Source: Candidatus Saccharimonadota bacterium
GTDB taxonomy: Bacteria; Patescibacteriota; Saccharimonadia; Saccharimonadales; Saccharimonadaceae
NCBI GenBank assembly: GCA_030528995.1
Contig: JAUMXR010000005.1
Coordinates: 1 to 37,538 of the forward strand
Direction: 5' to 3'
Length of the DNA: 37,538 bases
Shown: positions 33,225-37,538 of the stretch, piece after piece
Layout of the letters: the number at the start of each line of letters is the position of its first letter
Position numbering within the stretch: position 1 is the first letter of the stretch
Position numbers and translations under genes: made by a program
Notes under the pieces: generated by a model
Told to the model about the DNA's origin: nothing
Seen by the model: the letters and a program-made list of their open reading frames with translations, nothing else
Databases searched by the model: none

Positions 33225-33251
33225 TTAGCACTCCAAATACAAGAGTGCCAA
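33225..33251 (-). promoter_or_regulatory. CIRCE operator of dnaJ
   Basis: On the plus strand TTAGCACTC, nine bases, GAGTGCCAA. The arms are identical to those of dnaK CIRCE 2. It lies between dnaJ and the end of the VirB4 gene and covers the -35 region of the dnaJ promoter. Confidence 0.92.
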
Positions 33252-33254
33252 ACA

Positions 33255-35093
33255 TTAATTTGCCGGATTTGGTAACGGCTTACTCATAGGGTTAGTTGTA
33301 ATCAATCCCTCTTCCGTCTCCGACGCAATCACCTGAATGTGGACATGATTTTGCCCCGCAAAGAATAGTCCTTGCCCCACCGGGAAATTCGATAATCGAC
33401 GTTTTTCCTCTTCGGTCAATTTAAATACGTCCGACAATACGTCTACCGCCGACGCCGATTGTTTCAAAAGTAGTTGCATCGAAGAGTTCGATACAATCGC
33501 CCTACCCATCTTCGAACCCATGAAGTCTTCCACGTCCTGCGAAATCGTCGTTAATCCCAAATAGTACTTACGAGCACGTTTAGCGAGTGAGAACATGAAA
33601 TTCGCCGAATCCTCATACTGCATCAATTGCCAAGCCTCATCAATAATCAAAAGTCGTTTCTTCTGTTCAGCCCGCACAATATTCCAAATATGTGACAAAA
33701 CAATATACATCGCCACTGGACGAAGTTCATCCTCAAGATCTCGAATATTAAACACCACCATCTGATTATTGATATCAATATTGGATTGTTGAGAGAAAAT
33801 TCCCGCAAAAGTCCCAGTCGTATATTTACGCAGTCTCTGTGCCAAATTCGGCCCAGAACCACCCATGTGTAGCAAAGTGTCATACAAATTAGCAATCGTC
33901 GGCGGCGTCGACTGATGCGTCAACGGATCAGAAGTAATCCCAGCTCTAGCATAAGTATCTATCAAAGCTTGGTCCAAGTCCGCTTCTTCGTTAGCGGTCA
34001 ATGCTGGCACTACCTGGCCTGATGCTGTGGCCTGATTCCCCCCTAACATCAATCTGAATAAGCCATGCAAAGTCACCAAATTCGCACGCAAAGCATCGTT
34101 TGAATCTTCTGCATCTACTACTTTAGGCAAATCAAACGGGTTAATCCTCACATCCGAGTTTAATGATAATCTAATATATGAACCACCCACCGCATCGCAT
34201 AATTTCTGGTACTCATTCTCTGGGTCAATAATCAAAACCTCAGCCCCAATCATCATTGTTCGCAATGCTTCCAGCTTCACTGCAAAAGATTTACCTGCAC
34301 CAGATTTCGCAAACACCACCATATTAGCGTTCTCAAGCGAAAACCTATCAAATATCACCAAGCCATTGTTGTGCATATTCACACCATACAGAATACCCTT
34401 ATCCTGCGTCAAATCAGCCGAGGTAAACGGGAAAGAAGTCGAAATCGCACCAGTATTCATGTTCCGTCGAATCTGCAATTGGTCCGTGCATTGTGGCATT
34501 GTTGAGTTCAAACCTTGCTCTTGCTGGGCATTAGCTACCTTCGAAAACACCATTTGTTGACCAAAAATCGTCTCAATCTTCTGCTGCACAAATTTCAACT
34601 CGTCTAAAGAATCTGCCCATAAAGTCACGTATAATCCGAAACGGAAAAATTTCTCCGCCCCTAGCTGCAATTGGTCACGCAACTCTTCCGTATCAGCAAG
34701 TGCCGCTTCAAGTTCCGGGTCACGCACTTTGCCTTTTTCAATGTTCAGATTCATTGAAGCTTCTAGTTGAGTTGCTTTAGTACGCAAATTCTTCATCACT
34801 ACCGCTGATTCTACCGGATAAATATACATCGATACATCAATCACTTCATCAATATTAATAATTGGCGACAACCAACCAGTGTAAATTGAACGCGGATAAC
34901 CATATACATATAAAGTTCGGCCATATTTATTTCCTAACCTGAAATAATCCGAATGAATCTCAATCGCTGAAGGCGAAATCAAATCCCTTAAAGTATTTGT
35001 ACCCTGCTCAAACGCTCTCTGAATTTCCGCCGCCTCCATCGCCTCCTGTTGCGCTGCAATTTCTGCCGCTGAAAGTTTCTTTTTCTTACTCAT
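33255..35093 (-). CDS. VirB4/TraC-like type IV secretion ATPase
   Basis: 612 residues. VirB4-family ATPases power assembly or substrate transfer in type IV secretion systems. The N-terminal ~240 residues match the VirB4 non-catalytic domain (LYVYGYPRSIYTGWLSPIIN). The ATPase has Walker A AKSGAGKS (262-269), IIDPENEYQ after it, INPFDLP, Walker B RLLIIDEAW (480-488), and the conserved TTISQDVEDFM and IVSNSSMQLLLKQS. The start is preceded by AGGGAG, and the gene overlaps the upstream gene by eight bases. No relaxase or VirD4 coupling protein is in the window, so a protein or surface-structure role is as likely as DNA transfer (inference). VirB2-like proteins occur at 5991-7382 and 15712-16929. 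Confidence 0.92.
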   Translation of the reverse strand: MSKKKKLSAAEIAAQQEAMEAAEIQRAFEQGTNTLRDLISPSAIEIHSDYFRLGNKYGRTLYVYGYPRSIYTGWLSPIINIDEVIDVSMYIYPVESAVVMKNLRTKATQLEASMNLNIEKGKVRDPELEAALADTEELRDQLQLGAEKFFRFGLYVTLWADSLDELKFVQQKIETIFGQQMVFSKVANAQQEQGLNSTMPQCTDQLQIRRNMNTGAISTSFPFTSADLTQDKGILYGVNMHNNGLVIFDRFSLENANMVVFAKSGAGKSFAVKLEALRTMMIGAEVLIIDPENEYQKLCDAVGGSYIRLSLNSDVRINPFDLPKVVDAEDSNDALRANLVTLHGLFRLMLGGNQATASGQVVPALTANEEADLDQALIDTYARAGITSDPLTHQSTPPTIANLYDTLLHMGGSGPNLAQRLRKYTTGTFAGIFSQQSNIDINNQMVVFNIRDLEDELRPVAMYIVLSHIWNIVRAEQKKRLLIIDEAWQLMQYEDSANFMFSLAKRARKYYLGLTTISQDVEDFMGSKMGRAIVSNSSMQLLLKQSASAVDVLSDVFKLTEEEKRRLSNFPVGQGLFFAGQNHVHIQVIASETEEGLITTNPMSKPLPNPAN

Positions 35094-36009
35094 TTTTATC
35101 TCCCTTCCTCACGTACATTGTCGCAACCTTCGAAAAATCCACCAAAGGTTCTCTTACCGCCGTCTCAGGATTGTTGAAGTTATAATACAGCTCAGCCAAT
35201 TCCTTTGTACTTAGTCTCACCGAATGTATACCAATTTGGAACAGACCTGACATCACTGCATCAACTCGGTTATTAATTTCCGTCATCGCTTTGTCATACG
35301 TTGCTCTATCTATTCGTATTACACCTTGTGTTTTATTCTTCGAAAATGTCTTAAATAAATTCTTGGTTTGCTGCAATGCTTTCTCTGCATCCATTGAAGC
35401 ATAATACGGAATCACAATAAAGAAAGCCTTATCCATAATATTTGCTTCCTGCGAAAGCACATCAATGAAATTGATATAATCATCCATTAATACACCAAGC
35501 AACATATTGTCATTGTTGCGACGAATTTCTGACAACCGTTCTATATACGGACCAATATCCACTCTCTGAGAACGCACTAATATCTGTGTTGTAAATTTCA
35601 ACGAATTTAAGAAATTCTGGTAAGAATATTCTACACCTTCGCGCTCAGCATCTGACATCAAATCAAAGTTAATTGATTTACAAGCAACCACCGCTCTAAA
35701 AGAACCGTCTTTCATAATCACCACGTTATCGCGAAGCTCTGAAATTAAAAGTGTAGATTGTGTTGAAGTCGGAGACTCTTTAGTCGGCGACACCGGCATC
35801 GCCATATTGGCTGCCACTGCTGTAGCTCCCAAATTTGCTGCACTTTGGTTCGAAATGTTATTCTGCCCCGGCATCATAATCTGCGGCGCTCCATTTGCTG
35901 GTTGACCGGCCGCGCCAAACGGCACCTGCAACATCGGCTGAGCCCCCGACATCGGCTGCGGTTGTGGCATTTGCCCATAATTCGTATTGTTATAGTCTTG
36001 TGGATTCAT
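35086..36009 (-). CDS. TraC-like conjugation/secretion protein encoded between PrgI and VirB4
   Basis: 307 residues. The first ~80 are Gln/Pro/Met/Ala-rich and probably disordered. The rest resembles a TraC-type domain often found between the PrgI and VirB4 genes in Gram-positive and CPR bacteria: LLISELRDNVVIMKDGSFRA, NFDLMSDAEREGVEYSYQNF, VRSQRVDIGPYIERL, IVIPYYASM, and RLSTKELAELYYNFNNPE. There is no Walker motif, so it is not an ATPase. It lies three bases after the PrgI gene and overlaps VirB4 by eight. It probably works with VirB4 at the membrane; the exact function is not established. Confidence 0.8.
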   Translation of the reverse strand: MNPQDYNNTNYGQMPQPQPMSGAQPMLQVPFGAAGQPANGAPQIMMPGQNNISNQSAANLGATAVAANMAMPVSPTKESPTSTQSTLLISELRDNVVIMKDGSFRAVVACKSINFDLMSDAEREGVEYSYQNFLNSLKFTTQILVRSQRVDIGPYIERLSEIRRNNDNMLLGVLMDDYINFIDVLSQEANIMDKAFFIVIPYYASMDAEKALQQTKNLFKTFSKNKTQGVIRIDRATYDKAMTEINNRVDAVMSGLFQIGIHSVRLSTKELAELYYNFNNPETAVREPLVDFSKVATMYVRKGDKNE

Positions 36010-36012
36010 ATT

Positions 36013-36873
36013 TTAGTGTAACGATATAAAAACTTCGCCCTCATCTTTTTTATTAATTCGTTCGGCCTCTTTTGCGATTGTTGCAACAGAATAATCAGGA
36101 TTATTTGCTAACTCTATTATACTAGATTTTAAAGGTTTTTGCTCAACTTTTTCTCGATCCTCGTGCTCTTCACTTTCATGTTTTTCCACAGGTTTATTCT
36201 CAATTGAAGCAACCGGCCCTGGTTCCACGCTAGAACTTAATACTTCACCATTGGTCTTCATGATGTTTACCGGGCCAATGTTCTCAACCTTATCTATCGC
36301 TTCTCGCATTTCTTTTATAACTTCAGCATGTCTTTCGTTTTCATCCTTCATAATCGTCTCGCCTAAATTATCAAAGTGTTTCGTTTCAAACATATCTTCT
36401 GCCATGCTTGCCTCGGCCTTCAGCTCATCTCGCATTGAATTATTAGCCACACCTTTAATTGCATACCCCTCTGTGTCCACGATATCCGCCAAGAACGACA
36501 GCCGATGTGTCGCCTCTTCACCCGTAATATCCCTAGCCCTGTTATCCTCTTCAATCTTTGGTGCAGTTATTAAAATCATGTTATTTTTTTGTCCTGGTTC
36601 CCATTTTCGTGACCTTGGCTTCAAATAATAACTTAGTAACGCCGCCAAATATGTCTCCATAGGCTGATCTTTCTTTAGCGGCAACGCCAATGCACCAAAA
36701 AACAATAAAAATGGTACAGGTATAATTGCTAACATTGGGAAAATTTGGAATAGTCCCACCGCCAATGCTATCAAACCACCGCAAATCAAAAGATAAACAA
36801 ACTGCCGAAAAATCAACGGCCCGATTAATTTGTCATCCGCCTCAACATCCTGAGGCACCTTATATTGCGCCAT
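36013..36873 (-). CDS. PrgI-family membrane protein (VirB3-like) with long C-terminal extension
   Basis: 286 residues. The first ~100 match the PrgI family, the VirB3-like inner-membrane component of Gram-positive type IV systems: MAQYKVPQDVEADDKLIGPLIFRQ (described in part), two closely spaced helices (~25-70), then QPMETYLAALLSYYLKPRSRKW. The remaining ~170 residues are hydrophilic, acidic and probably extended, longer than in typical PrgI proteins. It is the first gene of the PrgI-TraC-VirB4 unit and has a leaderless-type promoter (TGGTATTAT). Confidence 0.88.
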   Translation of the reverse strand: MAQYKVPQDVEADDKLIGPLIFRQFVYLLICGGLIALAVGLFQIFPMLAIIPVPFLLFFGALALPLKKDQPMETYLAALLSYYLKPRSRKWEPGQKNNMILITAPKIEEDNRARDITGEEATHRLSFLADIVDTEGYAIKGVANNSMRDELKAEASMAEDMFETKHFDNLGETIMKDENERHAEVIKEMREAIDKVENIGPVNIMKTNGEVLSSSVEPGPVASIENKPVEKHESEEHEDREKVEQKPLKSSIIELANNPDYSVATIAKEAERINKKDEGEVFISLH

Positions 36874-36880
36874 ATAATAT

Positions 36881-36889
36881 ATAATACCA
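36881..36889 (-). promoter_or_regulatory. Extended -10 (TGGTATTAT) of the PrgI-VirB4 operon
   Basis: Reading leftward, TGGTATTAT ends seven bases before the ATG at 36873. No Shine-Dalgarno site lies between. The region is very AT-rich, so the exact box is less certain than for others. Confidence 0.45.
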
Positions 36890-36940
36890 TAAAAATATCA
36901 ATAAACAAAATCATTAACTACATTCAAAAAGAGTAGTGCG

Positions 36941-37538
36941 TTAGTCAAGACCACCGAATATCTTGTTCATGATGTAACTATACAACGCAGCCACATTTGT
37001 ACATTGAGGAATTATTTTTTCAATCTCCTCAAACACATCTTCGCCCACACGTGTTTCGGTCGACGATTTCAAGATATCTTTCACTTCTCTCCAGAACCCT
37101 TCAACATCACCACCATTAGTGCCCCTATAACGCTCAAACACGTCTTCAATATCTTCGCTCGTTTCATTATGAACTGCATAAGAAACATTATCAACCTCAT
37201 CCTCACTATTCACAGGCATACCGTCTTCATCATCATCTTCTTGGGCGCCACGCTTATTATTCTTTGCATTATCCTCGCCATTAGCAAAGAATTGCTTGTA
37301 GAGCTCGTCCGGTTCGAGCAACTGAATCAAACCATCTTTTGCTTCGCCCTGATAACCCTTGTGGTGCATTTTTACGAAGCCCTTCAAGGCGTCTTCCTTA
37401 AATGAACCCACAAACGCTTTCTTCACATTGTCAAGATGGTCTTTCTCCTGTTTCTTGTATTCGTCATCAGTCATCTTATTTCCTACCTTGCCAAGACTTT
37501 TTTCCAACAATTCAGGATTCTTGTCCAACATATCCTTC
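36941..37538 (-). CDS. Hypothetical acidic protein, probably partial at the window edge
   Basis: At least 196 residues. The frame remains open to the window boundary beyond the Met at 37531, so the real start may lie outside. It is hydrophilic, helical and Asp/Glu/Lys-rich, with a strongly acidic central stretch (AQEDDDEDGMPVNSEDEVD). There is no signal peptide or membrane helix in the visible part. It is co-oriented with the PrgI-VirB4 operon, 67 bp upstream of it, but that operon has its own promoter. No family recognised. Confidence 0.7.
   Translation of the reverse strand, partial: KDMLDKNPELLEKSLGKVGNKMTDDEYKKQEKDHLDNVKKAFVGSFKEDALKGFVKMHHKGYQGEAKDGLIQLLEPDELYKQFFANGEDNAKNNKRGAQEDDDEDGMPVNSEDEVDNVSYAVHNETSEDIEDVFERYRGTNGGDVEGFWREVKDILKSSTETRVGEDVFEEIEKIIPQCTNVAALYSYIMNKIFGGLD

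Noticed and set aside
33255-36009. A single VirB4 gene split in two
   Set aside because: The 612-residue protein has both the N-terminal and ATPase domains of VirB4; the 307-residue neighbour is a separate TraC-like protein.
1-37538. CRISPR array, insertion sequence, prophage or alternative genetic code
   Set aside because: No regularly spaced repeats, transposase, integrase or phage structural genes seen; TGA acts as a stop in genes such as glmM, against the TGA-glycine code of some CPR lineages.

Overview
The window looks like chromosome from a small-genome bacterium of the Patescibacteria/CPR, most probably Candidatus Saccharibacteria (TM7). This is inferred from the gene mix and family resemblance, not from any database search. 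Supporting signs are very tight gene packing, AT-rich promoters, the standard genetic code (TGA is a stop, e.g. at the end of glmM), a VirB4/PrgI-type secretion cluster without a conjugation relaxase, VirB2-like membrane leaders fused to enzyme domains, large secreted surface proteins, and isolated housekeeping genes (ruvB, dnaK, dnaJ, glmM, glmS, rny, queH). No gene-free stretch exceeds 300 bases. The longest gaps (900-1075, 12986-13175, 27602-27888, 31867-32064) hold promoters, a long inverted repeat, a tRNA and a hairpin-bearing leader.

Layout. 66-899 is an orphan acidic protein and 1076-1465 a type IV prepilin. 5962 down to 1466 is a leftward three-gene operon: a 1007-residue secreted protein with four apparent wall-degrading or esterase domains, then two paralogous single-pass membrane proteins. 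8483 down to 5991 is a second leftward group: a PH-domain membrane protein, a small membrane protein, and a VirB2-like/BIG2/alpha-beta-hydrolase fusion. ruvB and an unknown 474-residue protein diverge from a 43-bp intergenic region. dnaK (11111-12985) has two CIRCE operators. It is followed by a ~160-nt imperfect inverted repeat and then by the pta-glmM-GNAT operon, which suits amino-sugar activation. Next is a second VirB2-like/BIG2 fusion with a different C-terminus (15712-16929).

20935 down to 16970 is a three-gene glycan operon (initiating phosphoglycosyltransferase, GT4 glycosyltransferase, O-antigen ligase/polymerase-like protein). 21019-22947 encodes a large secreted FISUMP-type surface protein. 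A paralogue at 27889-29711 is broken by a one-base frameshift. Between them lie glmS, a multi-pass membrane protein, a two-component system and a tRNA-Lys(CTT) gene whose 3' end is partly duplicated downstream. The right part holds queH, rny, a 72-residue unknown protein, a CIRCE-controlled dnaJ, and a PrgI / TraC-like / VirB4 cluster (36873 down to 33255). An acidic protein runs to the window edge.

Two themes connect the region. First, the envelope: a secretion-type ATPase cluster, two membrane-anchored fusions with a shared N-terminus and exchangeable C-terminal domains, a four-domain hydrolase, a prepilin, glycan assembly and lectin-like surface proteins together suggest machinery for contact with another cell. 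Second, expression: at least eleven genes have a TATAAT-like box ending only 6-11 bases before the start codon, often in an extended TGNTATAAT form. That predicts leaderless or nearly leaderless mRNAs, alongside other genes with normal Shine-Dalgarno leaders.
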